Positions 54,485 to 63,142 of a stretch of 64,000 nt of DNA are shown here, one piece after another. Location of the stretch: the NCBI GenBank assembly GCA_016793775.1, contig JAEULK010000034.1, positions 1 to 64,000 of the forward strand, in the 5' to 3' direction. Source of the stretch: Sphingopyxis sp. (GTDB lineage: Bacteria > Pseudomonadota > Alphaproteobacteria > Sphingomonadales > Sphingomonadaceae). A program made the translations under genes and the position numbers. Positions within the stretch are counted from its first letter, which is position 1, and every line of letters begins with the position of its first letter. A model generated the notes under the pieces. It had not been told where the DNA came from. It was given only the letters and a program-made list of their open reading frames with translations, and made no database searches.

Positions 54485-55293
54485 GCGCGCCTTATGCCGA
54501 AGTGATCGGCGACCCGATCAAGCACAGCAAATCGCCGCTGATCCATGGCTTCTGGCTGAAGGCGCTGGGCCTTAGCGGCGATTATCGGCGCACGCATGTG
54601 AAGCCCGACGATCTGGGCGCCTTCATCGCCGAACGCCGCGATGACGCGAACTGGCGCGGCTGCAACGTCACCATCCCGCACAAACTCGCGGTGATGGAGC
54701 ATGTCGAGGATCCCGGCGACGTGCGCGGCACGATCGGCGCGATGAACACCGTCGTCCTCCAGCCGGACGGTACGCTGATCGGCACCAATACCGACGCCGC
54801 CGGCTTTTACGCGCCGCTCGCCGAACTCGATCTCGAAGGCGCGCCGGTCGTCGTGGTCGGCGCCGGCGGTGCGGCGCGCGCGGTGCTGTTCGCGCTTGCG
54901 CGCGCCAAAATCGGCCCGGTGACGATCCTGGGCCGCAGCCCGCTGAAAGCGATGGGCCTGCTCGCGACCTTCGGGCTCAAGGGCGATGTCGTCGCGCTCG
55001 ACGCGCCGCTGCCGCCCGCCGCGCTGCTCGTCAATGCGAGCAGCCTCGGCATGACCGGCCAGCCGCCGCTCGATCTCGACCTGTCGCCGCTGGCGGACGA
55101 TGCGATCGTCTATGATCTCGTCTATGCGCCGCTCCGCACCGGCCTGCTCGCCGCTGCCGAGTCGCGCGGACTCGATACCGTCGATGGGCTCGACATGCTG
55201 ATCGGCCAGGCCGCGCTCGCCTTCGAACTCTTCTTCGGCAAGACCCCGCCCGAGGGGCGCGACGAGGAATTGCGCGCGCTGCTGACCGCATGA
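54481..55293 (+). CDS. aroE: shikimate 5-dehydrogenase
   Basis: A 270-residue NADP-dependent enzyme reducing 3-dehydroshikimate to shikimate. AEVIGDPIKHSKSPLIHGFW at the N-terminus binds shikimate; NVTIPHK holds the catalytic Lys; VVVGAGGAARAVLFAL is the nucleotide-binding loop; GLDMLIGQAALAFELFFG ends it. Both ends have ATGA overlaps, with maf and coaE. Confidence 0.95.
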   Translation: MSAPYAEVIGDPIKHSKSPLIHGFWLKALGLSGDYRRTHVKPDDLGAFIAERRDDANWRGCNVTIPHKLAVMEHVEDPGDVRGTIGAMNTVVLQPDGTLIGTNTDAAGFYAPLAELDLEGAPVVVVGAGGAARAVLFALARAKIGPVTILGRSPLKAMGLLATFGLKGDVVALDAPLPPAALLVNASSLGMTGQPPLDLDLSPLADDAIVYDLVYAPLRTGLLAAAESRGLDTVDGLDMLIGQAALAFELFFGKTPPEGRDEELRALLTA

Positions 55294-55913
55294 GCCATTA
55301 CAAGCCCCCCGCCTCGCGGCTCCGCCGTCCCTTCCTGCTCGGCCTCACCGGGTCGATCGGCATGGGCAAGTCGACCGCGGCGAAGATGTTCGTTGCCGAG
55401 GGGATACCGGTGTTCGACGCCGATGCCGAGGTGCACCGGCTGCAGGGTCCCGGCGGCGCGCTCGTCCCGGCGATCGAGGCGCGTTTTCCCGGCACGACGG
55501 GGCCGAAGGGCGTCGATCGCCAGAAACTGGGTGCGCAAGTGCTTGGCAACACCCACGAACTTGCGGCGCTCGAGGCCATCGTCCACCCCGCGGTCGGCCG
55601 CGCACAGAAACGCTTCCTCGCCAAACACCGCGCCCGCGACGTCGTCGTGCTCGACATTCCCCTGCTCTTTGAAAAGGGCGGCTGGCGCCGCGTCGGTGCC
55701 ATCGCGGTCGTCTCGGCGCCCGCCTGGATGCAGCGCAAGCGCGTGATGCGGCGGCCGGGGATGACGCTCGCCAAGCTTCGCGCGATCCGACGCCTCCAGG
55801 TCCCCGACCGGGTCAAGCGCGCGCGCGCCGATTTCATCATCGAAACGGGCCGCCCCAAAAGCGCGACGCGCCGCCAGATTCGCGCCATCGCCTCTTGTTT
55901 CCGCGCGCAATAG
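55290..55913 (+). CDS. coaE: dephospho-CoA kinase
   Basis: A 207-residue P-loop kinase for the last step of CoA synthesis. GLTGSIGMGKSTAAKMF is the P-loop; FDADAEVHRLQGPGGALVPAIEARFPG, VVLDIPLLFEKGG and RPGMTLAKLRAIRRLQ form the lid and acceptor sites. It overlaps aroE by ATGA. Confidence 0.94.
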   Translation: MSHYKPPASRLRRPFLLGLTGSIGMGKSTAAKMFVAEGIPVFDADAEVHRLQGPGGALVPAIEARFPGTTGPKGVDRQKLGAQVLGNTHELAALEAIVHPAVGRAQKRFLAKHRARDVVVLDIPLLFEKGGWRRVGAIAVVSAPAWMQRKRVMRRPGMTLAKLRAIRRLQVPDRVKRARADFIIETGRPKSATRRQIRAIASCFRAQ

Positions 55914-55932
55914 GGTCAATATTGATCGTTCG

Positions 55933-56631
55933 ATGCGTGAAATTATCTTCGATACGGAAACCACGGGGTTCGACCCCAAAGCCGGGGACAGGCTGGTCGA
56001 AATCGGGTGCGTCGAACTGATCGACCGCCGCGAAACCGGGGTCACGTTCCACGCCTATTTCAACCCCGAGCGCGACATGCCCGCCGCCGCCGAGGCGGTG
56101 CATGGGCTGTCGATCCAGTTCCTCTCGGACAAACCGCTCTTCGCGACGCGCGTCGACGAGCTGATCGCGTTTCTGGGCGATGCGCCGCTTGTCGCGCATA
56201 ATGCCGCCTTCGACTTCGGTTTCGTCAACGCCGAATTCGCGCGCGCCGGACGCCCGGCGCTCGACATGACGCGCATGTGCTGCACGGTGCAGATGGCGCG
56301 CAAGCTCCATCCCGGCGCGAAACACAGCCTCGACGCGCTGTGTACGCGCTACGGCATCGACCGCAGCCACCGCGTCAAGCATGGCGCTTTGCTCGACGCC
56401 GAGCTGCTCGCGCATCTCTATATCGAAATGACCGGCGGGCGGCAGATCGGCCTCGGTCTCGCCGCCAATACGGGCACCGCCGCATCGCCGTCGGCGTCGT
56501 CGGCGCCGACCCACGCCCCCGACCGACCATGGCGCGAACCGCGCCCGCATATGGCGTCGGCCGCCGAACTGGCGCGCCACGCCCAATTTGTCGCAGCGCT
56601 GAACCAGCCGCTGTGGCTCGATACGGTGTGA
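55933..56631 (+). CDS. dnaQ: DNA polymerase III epsilon subunit (proofreading exonuclease)
   Basis: A 232-residue DEDDh 3'-5' exonuclease. IIFDTETTGFDPKAGDRLVEIGCVE has the first Asp-Glu pair, LVAHNAAFDFGFVNAEF the second Asp, and HRVKHGALLDAELLAHLY the His and last Asp. A Pro/Ala linker after residue 180 ends in a short segment that would bind the alpha subunit. It closes the coaE operon, 20 bases downstream, the usual oriC-proximal place for dnaQ. Confidence 0.95.
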   Translation: MREIIFDTETTGFDPKAGDRLVEIGCVELIDRRETGVTFHAYFNPERDMPAAAEAVHGLSIQFLSDKPLFATRVDELIAFLGDAPLVAHNAAFDFGFVNAEFARAGRPALDMTRMCCTVQMARKLHPGAKHSLDALCTRYGIDRSHRVKHGALLDAELLAHLYIEMTGGRQIGLGLAANTGTAASPSASSAPTHAPDRPWREPRPHMASAAELARHAQFVAALNQPLWLDTV

Positions 56632-56674
56632 TGGCCTCTCCCTGACCATCGCCCGGCCTTGAAGGAGAAGAAAA

Positions 56675-57247
56675 ATGGAAATCCGCGTCTCTGGCCACCA
56701 GATCGAAACCGGCGAAGCGCTGCAGTCGCATGTGTCGGATCGGATGAACGCGATTGCCGACAAATATTTCTCCCGCGCGATCGGCGCCCACGCGACCTTC
56801 GGCAAGGGGCCGCACGACAGTTTCCAATGCGACATCGTCGCGCATGTGATGCAGGGCCTGGTGCTCAAGGGCCATGGCCAGGCGCAGGACGCGCATGTCG
56901 CGTTCGAGGGCGCCGCCGAACGCATCGAAAAACAGCTGCGCCGCTACATGCGCCGTCTGAAGGACCGCAACGGGTCGGGCGCGCCGTCGCCGACGGTCGA
57001 CGAGATCCAGGACAATGCCGCCTATATCGTTTTCGACAGCGGCAGCGAGGAAGAGGATGCGGGCGACGCCCCGGCGATCATCGCCGAAACCCGCGTCGAT
57101 ATCCCCAGCAGCAGCGTGTCCGACGCGGTGATGATGCTCGACCTCAGGAACACCAATGCTTTGCTCTTTGTGAACAGCAAGACCGGCGCGCATAACATGG
57201 TCTATCGCCGGACCGACGGGACCATCGGCTGGGTCGAACCGCAATAG
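56675..57247 (+). CDS. hpf: ribosome hibernation promoting factor, long form
   Basis: A 190-residue long HPF. Residues 1-100 are the S30AE domain (EIRVSGHQIETGEALQSHVSDRMNAIADKYF) that blocks the decoding centre. A linker of about 30 residues precedes the C-terminal dimerisation domain (SVSDAVMMLDLRNTNALLFVNSKTGAHNMVYRR) that links two 70S ribosomes into 100S. GAAGGAGAAG precedes the ATG. ptsN follows, but rpoN, the usual neighbour, does not precede it. Confidence 0.95.
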   Translation: MEIRVSGHQIETGEALQSHVSDRMNAIADKYFSRAIGAHATFGKGPHDSFQCDIVAHVMQGLVLKGHGQAQDAHVAFEGAAERIEKQLRRYMRRLKDRNGSGAPSPTVDEIQDNAAYIVFDSGSEEEDAGDAPAIIAETRVDIPSSSVSDAVMMLDLRNTNALLFVNSKTGAHNMVYRRTDGTIGWVEPQ

Positions 57248-57407
57248 GACTGGATTTTCTCCGCCATCCGGCATAAGGGCCGCGCCCAACGATACACCCG
57301 CGATACCCAGGGCCGCGATGGCGGGGGCACCAGACCGATCCGCGAGCGATTGCCATTGGGGCGCGCTCGGCCGCGGGCCCGGGGTTGTTTGAGATTTGAC
57401 CAGAGCG

Positions 57408-57872
57408 ATGAACCTATCTTCCCTCCTTTATCCGGCGACCGTGCGCGCGCATGTTCAGCTCGATTCGAAAAAGGCGCTGTTCCCCTTCGTCGGCGACCTG
57501 GCGGCGCGCTCGCTCGGGCTCGATTCGGGCGAAGTCAGCGAGGCTTTGCTCGAACGCGAGCGGCTCGGCTCGACGGGCTTCGGGCGCGGCATCGCGCTGC
57601 CGCACGCCAAGTTGGCGGACCTCACCGGGGTGCGCGGGCTGTTCCTGCAATTGTCGCGGCCGATCGATTTCCAGGCGATCGACGGCCTGCCCGTCGATCT
57701 GCTGTTCGTGCTGCTGTCGCCGCTCGACGCCGGCGCCGACCATCTGAAGGCGCTTGCGGGCGTCTCACGGATGCTGCGCAACGAGGCGATCGCCGACCGG
57801 CTGCGCGGCGCCAAGAGCGACGAGGCGCTTTATGCGCTGCTCGCCGACAGCGAAACGCGTGACGCGGCCTGA
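57408..57872 (+). CDS. ptsN: PTS IIA-like nitrogen regulatory protein
   Basis: A 154-residue EIIA-Ntr. GFGRGIALPHAKL around residue 66 carries the phosphorylated His; FQAIDGLPVDLLFVLLSPLDAG is typical. It receives phosphate through EI-Ntr and NPr and modulates potassium and nitrogen physiology. ATG 57408 was preferred to an in-frame TTG 12 bases upstream. The hpf-ptsN order is widely conserved. Confidence 0.92.
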   Translation: MNLSSLLYPATVRAHVQLDSKKALFPFVGDLAARSLGLDSGEVSEALLERERLGSTGFGRGIALPHAKLADLTGVRGLFLQLSRPIDFQAIDGLPVDLLFVLLSPLDAGADHLKALAGVSRMLRNEAIADRLRGAKSDEALYALLADSETRDAA

Positions 57873-57935
57873 CCTTTTTTCCACTGACGTGGTGCCGCTT
57901 CGTTTCAGCGTAGCTGAAACCGCCAACCGACTCCG

Positions 57936-58274
57936 ATGACGCGGCTCACCAGCCGCTTCCTCATCGACCTGCTCTGCCGCCGCACCGACGCGGCCGGGGG
58001 CTTTGCAACGATCATCGCGTCGGGCGACGCGCAATCGGGGGTGATTCTCATCCAGTGCGGCGATCGCGGGGTTGCGGGACCGCTGCTCGAGCGGCGGTTT
58101 TCGACGACCGGCGATTATGTCTGGGAGGATATCGGCGCGGCAGTCGGCGGGGATGAATCGGGGCGCGCATCCTATCTCGACCGGCGCAAAAAGGCCGATC
58201 CCGACCTGTGGATCGTCGAACTGGACATCGCGAATGCGCCACAACTCGTCGCCGAGTGGGCACAGCTTGCTTGA
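57936..58274 (+). CDS. DUF1491 family protein
   Basis: A 112-residue protein of the alphaproteobacterial DUF1491 family: LTSRFLIDLLCRRTDAAGGFATIIASGDAQSGVILI opening, YLDRRKKADPDLWIVELDIANA near the end. Function unknown; it commonly lies near ptsN. A terminator follows. Confidence 0.85.
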   Translation: MTRLTSRFLIDLLCRRTDAAGGFATIIASGDAQSGVILIQCGDRGVAGPLLERRFSTTGDYVWEDIGAAVGGDESGRASYLDRRKKADPDLWIVELDIANAPQLVAEWAQLA

Positions 58275-58395
58275 CATTGTTGCGCCGCACAATAGGTGGC
58301 GCTCACAAATTAACGCGTAGGTCGTCCCGCGGGTTGCATCGATTTCGGTCGAGACACCCGGCAAACGGTTCGGACACGCAGTCGGATGACAGCCG

Positions 58396-58435
58396 CAGGC
58401 GGGTACAGAAATAAGTCCCCCGCCTGATTTCTTTT
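58396..58435 (+). terminator. intrinsic terminator after DUF1491
   Basis: CAGGCGGG (58396-58403) pairs with CCCGCCTG (58419-58426), followed by ATTTCTTTT. It should separate the hpf-ptsN-DUF1491 genes from the cell-wall hydrolase. Confidence 0.65.
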
Positions 58436-58465
58436 GGCCGGTCAGCCGCCCTTTTGACGGATTTC

Positions 58466-59125
58466 ATGAGTCGCATTTTGAACGTCGCCAGCGTGGCTGC
58501 CGTCGGTATGACAGTCGCCACCATGCTGGTCATGGCGGAACCCGGTTTCGCCACCGATCTGGCCGCGCAGGCCAGCCTGCCCGTGACGGGCATCGCGAGC
58601 GCCGACGCGCCCGAACTGCTCCAGAAGGCGGATCTTTCGACCGAAACGACGGTCGAGACCCCTCAGATCGTCGAAGATCGGCCGGCCGATCCCGCCCCCG
58701 CCCCGGTCACCGCCGAATCGCTCGCCGCGCTCGTCGCCGCGACCCCGGCTCCGGCGACGCTTGATCCCGAACTGCGCTGCCTGGCCGGTGCGGTCTATTT
58801 CGAAGCGCGCGGCGAATCGCTTACCGGCCAGCTCGCGGTCGCGCATGTCGTCATCAACCGCGCCGAATCGGGCCGCTTCCCGACCAGCCTGTGCGGCGTC
58901 GTCCATCAGCCGAGCCAGTTCAGCTTCGTGCGCGGCGGCAAGATGCCCGCGATCCGCGAATCCTCGACCCTGTGGTCGAACGCCGTCGCCATCGCGCAAA
59001 TCGCGCGCAACGACAGCTGGAAGAACCAGGCGCCCGGCGCGCTCTTCTTCCACGCGCGTTCGGTGTCGCCCGGCTGGCGCAAGACGCGCGTCGCGCAGAT
59101 CGACAATCACATCTTCTATCGCTGA
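58466..59125 (+). CDS. cell-wall hydrolase of the SleB family
   Basis: A 219-residue exported protein. N-terminal hydrophobic signal segment (VASVAAVGMTVATMLVMAEPGFA), a linker of about 70 Pro/Ala/Thr-rich residues, then the SleB (Hydrolase_2) domain: LRCLAGAVYFEARGESLTGQLAVAHVVINRA with the catalytic Glu, FSFVRGGKMP, and GALFFHARSVSPGWRKTRVAQI. It probably cleaves peptidoglycan as a lytic transglycosylase or amidase. ATG 58466 was chosen over an upstream TTG. Confidence 0.9.
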   Translation: MSRILNVASVAAVGMTVATMLVMAEPGFATDLAAQASLPVTGIASADAPELLQKADLSTETTVETPQIVEDRPADPAPAPVTAESLAALVAATPAPATLDPELRCLAGAVYFEARGESLTGQLAVAHVVINRAESGRFPTSLCGVVHQPSQFSFVRGGKMPAIRESSTLWSNAVAIAQIARNDSWKNQAPGALFFHARSVSPGWRKTRVAQIDNHIFYR

Positions 59126-59194
59126 GCATGACGCGGGATGCGTGCCGCATCCCGTTCATTGCCAAGCCATATTTGTTGGCGCATGATGCAGCGC

Positions 59195-59806
59195 ATGAAG
59201 CTTCATCATAATGTCGCCCTGCTTTGCGCAGCGGCGCTGACGCTCGGCGGTTGTGCCACCGCGGTTCCTCCCGTCGAGGTCACGCGTTTTCACAATGCCG
59301 TCCCCGGCTGGGCGCCGGGCACCCGCTATGCGATCGCGACCGCGCCGCTCGATGGTCCGGGCGCGGGCATGCCGTCGATCGAATGGAACAGCTATCGCAA
59401 TGCGGTCGATCAGCAGTTGCAGCGCCAGGGACTCGTCGCCGCCGGCTCGGGCGAGCGCGCGCCCTTGCTGGTGCGCATCGATTTCGACCGCAGCGAACGG
59501 GTCAGCGGCGGCGGCAATTCGCCGGTGTCGGTCGGTGTCGGCGGTTCGACCGGCGGCTATCGCTCGGGCGTCGGACTCGGTATCGGCTTCAGCCTCGGCG
59601 GCGGACCGCGCCGGATCTACGACATGATTTTGTCGGTGCGCATCGACGATGCCGCCAGCGGCAACGCGCTTTGGGAGGGCCGCGCCACCGCGGCGGTCCC
59701 GGCGAAGGCGCCCGCCGCACAGCCGTCGCTCGCCGCGGCAAAATTGGCCGAGGCCTTATTCAAGGACTTCCCCGGCGAATCGGGACGCACTATCAGCGTC
59801 CCATGA
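59195..59806 (+). CDS. DUF4136 lipoprotein
   Basis: A 203-residue protein with a type II signal peptide ([19 protein letters not shown]; lipobox LGGC). A DUF4136-type domain follows, with [34 protein letters not shown] and a Gly-rich strand pair ([22 protein letters not shown]). Function unknown; probably outer-membrane-anchored. ATG 59195 begins the signal peptide; ATGs at 59183 and 59186 are alternatives. It overlaps the M14 gene by ATGA. Confidence 0.82.
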   Translation: MKLHHNVALLCAAALTLGGCATAVPPVEVTRFHNAVPGWAPGTRYAIATAPLDGPGAGMPSIEWNSYRNAVDQQLQRQGLVAAGSGERAPLLVRIDFDRSERVSGGGNSPVSVGVGGSTGGYRSGVGLGIGFSLGGGPRRIYDMILSVRIDDAASGNALWEGRATAAVPAKAPAAQPSLAAAKLAEALFKDFPGESGRTISVP

Positions 59807-60924
59807 CCATCAGCATCGACGCCGCTTTCGACAGCGGCAATATCGTCGTGGAGTCGCTCGCCGGCACCACCGCCCGGCTCTCGATCCGCAAGGACCGCGA
59901 ATCCGACTTCTTCCAATGGTTCCACTTTCGCGTCGGCTGCGCCGTCGGCGACGCGCTGGAGCTGGCGATCACAGGGCTTGCCTCCTCGGCCTATCCCGAC
60001 GGATGGCCCGATTATGCGGTCTGCGCCAGCACCGACCGCGACCATTGGTTCCGGCTCGACACGCGCTATGACGCCGAAGTCGACGGCGGCTCGCTGATCG
60101 TCCAGCACACCGCCGAAAGCCCGATCCTGTGGGTCGCCTATTTCGCGCCCTATTCGATGGAGCGCCACCACGACCTCATCGCCTCGGTCGCCGAATGCGA
60201 GGGCGTCACCTATCGCTGCCTCGGCCACAGCCTCGAAGGCCAGCCGATCGACTGCCTCGAAATGGGCGGGGGCGATACGCAGGTCTGGCTCTATGCGCGC
60301 CAGCATCCGGGCGAGAGCATGGCCGAATGGTGGATGGAGGGCGCGCTCGAAAAGCTCACCGACCCTGCCGACCCGCATGCGCGCTCGCTGCTTGCCAAAT
60401 GCCGCTTCCATATCGTGCCCAACATGAATCCCGACGGCTCGCGCCGTGGCCATCTGCGCACCAATTTTGCGGGCGTGAATCTCAACCGCGAATGGCACGA
60501 GCCGACCCCCGAGCGCAGCCCCGAGGTCCTCTGCGTGCGCAACGCGATGGACGAAACCGGCGTCGACTGGGCGATGGACGTCCATGGCGACGAGGCGATT
60601 CCGGCGGTCTTCTTCGCGGGCTTCGAGGGCATCCCCTCGCTCAAGCCCGAACAGACCGACAAATATAAGAAGTTCCAGGCCGCGCTCGCCGCTGCGACGC
60701 CCGATTTCCAGGTCGATCTGGGCTATGTCGAATCGGCGCCGGGCAAGGCCAACCTCACCATGTCGACGACCCAGCTTGCCGAACGTTATGGCGCGGTGTC
60801 GATGACGCTCGAAATGCCGTTCAAGGACAATCGCGACCTGCCCGACCCGGTGCAGGGTTGGTCGCCCGAACGCTCGAAGCTGCTCGCCCACGCCTGCCTC
60901 GCAACGTTGGACGGCATTTTGTGA
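59803..60924 (+). CDS. M14 zinc carboxypeptidase, cytosolic (CCP/AGBL-like) type
   Basis: A 373-residue metallopeptidase. An N-terminal beta-rich domain of about 120 residues ([19 protein letters not shown]...) precedes the M14 catalytic domain: QHPGES holds the zinc Hxx[25 protein letters not shown] the substrate Arg, DVHGDE the second zinc His, and LEMPF the catalytic Glu. The N-domain plus catalytic layout is that of the cytosolic carboxypeptidases that trim glutamate tails in eukaryotes; the bacterial role is unknown. No signal peptide. The GNAT gene overlaps by GTGA. Confidence 0.88.
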   Translation: MTISIDAAFDSGNIVVESLAGTTARLSIRKDRESDFFQWFHFRVGCAVGDALELAITGLASSAYPDGWPDYAVCASTDRDHWFRLDTRYDAEVDGGSLIVQHTAESPILWVAYFAPYSMERHHDLIASVAECEGVTYRCLGHSLEGQPIDCLEMGGGDTQVWLYARQHPGESMAEWWMEGALEKLTDPADPHARSLLAKCRFHIVPNMNPDGSRRGHLRTNFAGVNLNREWHEPTPERSPEVLCVRNAMDETGVDWAMDVHGDEAIPAVFFAGFEGIPSLKPEQTDKYKKFQAALAAATPDFQVDLGYVESAPGKANLTMSTTQLAERYGAVSMTLEMPFKDNRDLPDPVQGWSPERSKLLAHACLATLDGIL

Positions 60925-61397
60925 GATCCGACGGCGGCACCTGGCATATCGTCGAGAACGATCTGTCGGGCGCCGCCATCCGCGCGCTGCTCGAACGACA
61001 TTTCGCCGGCATGCTCGCCAATTCGCCTGCGGGCAGTTGCCACTTCCTCGACTTCGACGGGCTGCGCGCGGGCGACGTGATCTTCTGGTCGATCCACCGC
61101 GGCGGCGACCTCGCCGGTTGCGGCGCGCTCAAGATGCTCGATCCCGGCCATGGCGAGATCAAGTCGATGCGCACCCACGACGCTTTCCTGCGCCAAGGCG
61201 TCGCGGCGCGGATGCTCGACCATATCATCGCCGAAGCGCGCGGGCGCGGGGCCGGGCGCCTCAGCCTCGAAACCGGCTCGAGCCCCGCCTTCGAACCCGC
61301 GCTCGCGCTCTACCGGCGCTACGGCTTCGAGGATTGCGACCCCTTCGCCGATTACAAGCCCGACCCCTTCAGCCGCTTCATGACGCGCGCGCTGTAG
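60921..61397 (+). CDS. GNAT-family N-acetyltransferase
   Basis: A 158-residue acetyltransferase of the GNAT fold. GCGALKML and [26 protein letters not shown] carry the acetyl-CoA pyrophosphate loop (Q-G-V-A), and [24 protein letters not shown] is the C-terminal part. GTG 60921 overlaps the M14 stop, so the two are cotranslated. It may act on the peptidase's substrate or product, but that is inference. Confidence 0.88.
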   Translation: MRSDGGTWHIVENDLSGAAIRALLERHFAGMLANSPAGSCHFLDFDGLRAGDVIFWSIHRGGDLAGCGALKMLDPGHGEIKSMRTHDAFLRQGVAARMLDHIIAEARGRGAGRLSLETGSSPAFEPALALYRRYGFEDCDPFADYKPDPFSRFMTRAL

Positions 61398-61405
61398 AAA
61401 CGAAA

Positions 61406-61435
61406 ACGGGGTCCGGAAGGGACTCCGGACCCCGC
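61406..61435 (-). terminator. intrinsic terminator for hsp20
   Basis: CGGGGTCCGGA (61407-61417) and TCCGGACCCCG (61424-61434) form a perfect 11-bp stem with a six-base loop. Read leftward, TTTTCGTTT follows. It lies after the convergent GNAT and hsp20 genes, and may also affect the GNAT transcript. Confidence 0.8.
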
Positions 61436-61472
61436 TCATGGCCCCGCAGGGCCGCGACAATCGGCGCGTGCG

Positions 61473-61928
61473 TTACGCGGCCTTCTTGTCCTCGATCACC
61501 GGCCGCGTGCCGCCGATCGCGATCTTGTGCGGCTTCATCGCCTCGGGCACTTCGCGCACCAGGTCGATCGCGAGCAGCCCGTCGGCGAGGTCGGCCTTGT
61601 CGACGCGCACGAAGTCGGCGAGCTGGAAGCGGCGCTCGAAGGCGCGCGTCGCGATGCCGCTATACAGCAGCTGGCGGCCTTCACCCTCCTGCGCGGGCGC
61701 CTTGCGGCCGCTGACGGTCAGCATATTCTGCTGCGCGGTGATGTCGATTTCGCCCGCCTTGAAACCCGCGACCGCGACGGTGATGCGGAAATGGTCGTCG
61801 GCGACCTTTTCGATGTCGAAGGGCGGATAATTTTCGGCGCTCGAACCGCTTGTTTCGAGGAAATCGAACAGACGGTCGAATCCGACGGTCGAACGGCGAT
61901 AGGGGGTCCAGTCGAAACTGTTACGCAT
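61473..61928 (-). CDS. small heat-shock protein (Hsp20/IbpA family)
   Basis: A 151-residue alpha-crystallin-type holdase. N-terminal arm (MRNSFDWTPYRRSTVGFDRLFDFLE), alpha-crystallin domain from YPPFDIEK to about residue 125 (ITVAVAGFKAGEIDITAQQNMLTVSG, GIATRAFERRFQLADFV), and an IAI/GTRPVIE-like C-terminal anchor. It binds unfolding proteins in the cytosol. A hairpin in the leader covers the ribosome site, suggesting an RNA thermometer, as is usual for this group. Confidence 0.92.
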   Translation of the reverse strand: MRNSFDWTPYRRSTVGFDRLFDFLETSGSSAENYPPFDIEKVADDHFRITVAVAGFKAGEIDITAQQNMLTVSGRKAPAQEGEGRQLLYSGIATRAFERRFQLADFVRVDKADLADGLLAIDLVREVPEAMKPHKIAIGGTRPVIEDKKAA

Positions 61929-61939
61929 GGGTCATTCTT

Positions 61940-61961
61940 CCTTTGATAAGCGAAGCAAAGG
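61940..61961 (-). promoter_or_regulatory. hairpin over the hsp20 ribosome site (ROSE-like RNA thermometer candidate)
   Basis: In the leftward leader, CCUUUG pairs with CAAAGG, whose AAAGGA is the ribosome-binding site 8-11 bases before the start codon. A UUGCU is in the left arm, as in ROSE elements. A GCGGC/GCCGC hairpin lies just upstream (about 61963-61980). Confidence 0.5.
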
Positions 61962-62117
61962 GACCGCGGCATCGCGCCGCGATCGCCAGCCGGCCCCGTA
62001 TCGGCAACCGGATGAAGCGAATCTGGGTGCGGGTGAAACCATTTCAAGAGGGGCCTTGGCCTTTGCGCGAAAGCCGCGCTATGGCGCCCCCGATCACCCT
62101 TTTTGCAAGGACCGTCC

Positions 62118-62804
62118 ATGCCCCAGCTCCTCCTCATCCGTCACGGCCAGTCGCAGTGGAACCTCGAAAATCGCTTCACCGGCTGGTGGGATGTCGATGT
62201 CACCGAAAAAGGCGCGGCGGAGGCATGGGCCGCCGGCGAGTTGATGAAGGAAAAGGGCATCGCGCCCGACACCGCCTTCACCTCGGTCCAGTCGCGCGCG
62301 ATCAAGACGCTGAACCTGGCGCTCGAGGCGATGGGGCGCCTGTGGCTGCCGGTGACCAAGGACTGGCGCCTCAACGAACGCCATTATGGCGGCCTCACCG
62401 GGCTCGACAAGGCCGAGACCGCGGCGAAGCATGGCGACGAGCAGGTCAAGATCTGGCGCCGCAGCTTCGATATCCCGCCGCCGCCGCTCGATGCCGGTTC
62501 GCCCTATGATCTCGCGAGCGACCCGCGCTACGCGGGCATCGCCATCCCCTCGACCGAGAGCCTCAAGGACACGATCGCGCGCGTGCTGCCTTATTATCGG
62601 GTGGCGGTCGAGCCCGAACTCGCGGCGGGCAAGACCGTGCTGATTTCGGCGCATGGCAACAGCCTGCGCGCGCTGGTCAAGCATCTGTCGGGCATTTCGG
62701 ACGCCGACATCACCGGCCTCGAAATCCCGACCGGCCAGCCGATCGTCTACGAGCTGACCGACGATCTGACCGCGCGCGAACGTTATTATCTCAGCGAGAA
62801 ATAA
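62118..62804 (+). CDS. gpmA: 2,3-bisphosphoglycerate-dependent phosphoglycerate mutase
   Basis: A 228-residue glycolytic mutase. [11 protein letters not shown] has the phosphorylated His, [15 protein letters not shown] and [11 protein letters not shown] follow, and [13 protein letters not shown] has the second His. Start ATG 62118 follows AAGGA; five in-frame codons lie upstream and are not homologous. Length is a little under the usual 230-250. Confidence 0.95.
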   Translation: MPQLLLIRHGQSQWNLENRFTGWWDVDVTEKGAAEAWAAGELMKEKGIAPDTAFTSVQSRAIKTLNLALEAMGRLWLPVTKDWRLNERHYGGLTGLDKAETAAKHGDEQVKIWRRSFDIPPPPLDAGSPYDLASDPRYAGIAIPSTESLKDTIARVLPYYRVAVEPELAAGKTVLISAHGNSLRALVKHLSGISDADITGLEIPTGQPIVYELTDDLTARERYYLSEK

Positions 62805-62811
62805 TGAGCCT

Positions 62812-62896
62812 CGTCATGGCGAGGAGCCGAAGGCGATGCGGCAATCGCGCGTAGGCGTAAACCGCCCTGGATTGCTTCGCTCCCCTCGCCATGACG
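62812..62896. repeat. CGTCATGGCGAGG palindrome
   Basis: CGTCATGGCGAGG (62812-62824) and CCTCGCCATGACG (62884-62896) are perfect 13-base arms. The interior has further partly mirrored sequence (GGCGATGCGGCAATC versus GATTGCTTCGCTCC). It occupies part of the 338-base gap between gpmA and the DUF3857 gene; nothing else was recognised there. Confidence 0.75.
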
Positions 62897-63142
62897 GCGT
62901 CCAGATCGGACGATCGCCGCCAGTGATGGCCGATGAAAATAGGCCGACATGATCCCCCTGTCGCGCTGCGATTGAAGACGCAGTCCGCATCTTGCGCGAC
63001 CAGTTCGCAAGAATATTCTGGCACCGGCTTGGCTACCAACGCGCCCCGCGGTTCGACGAGCGTCGCGATGGCGGCGCTTCCGTCATATCTTGCGCCGATC
63101 CAAATTTCCGACCAGATGTTAGGAAATTGCGAGGGGGTCGAG

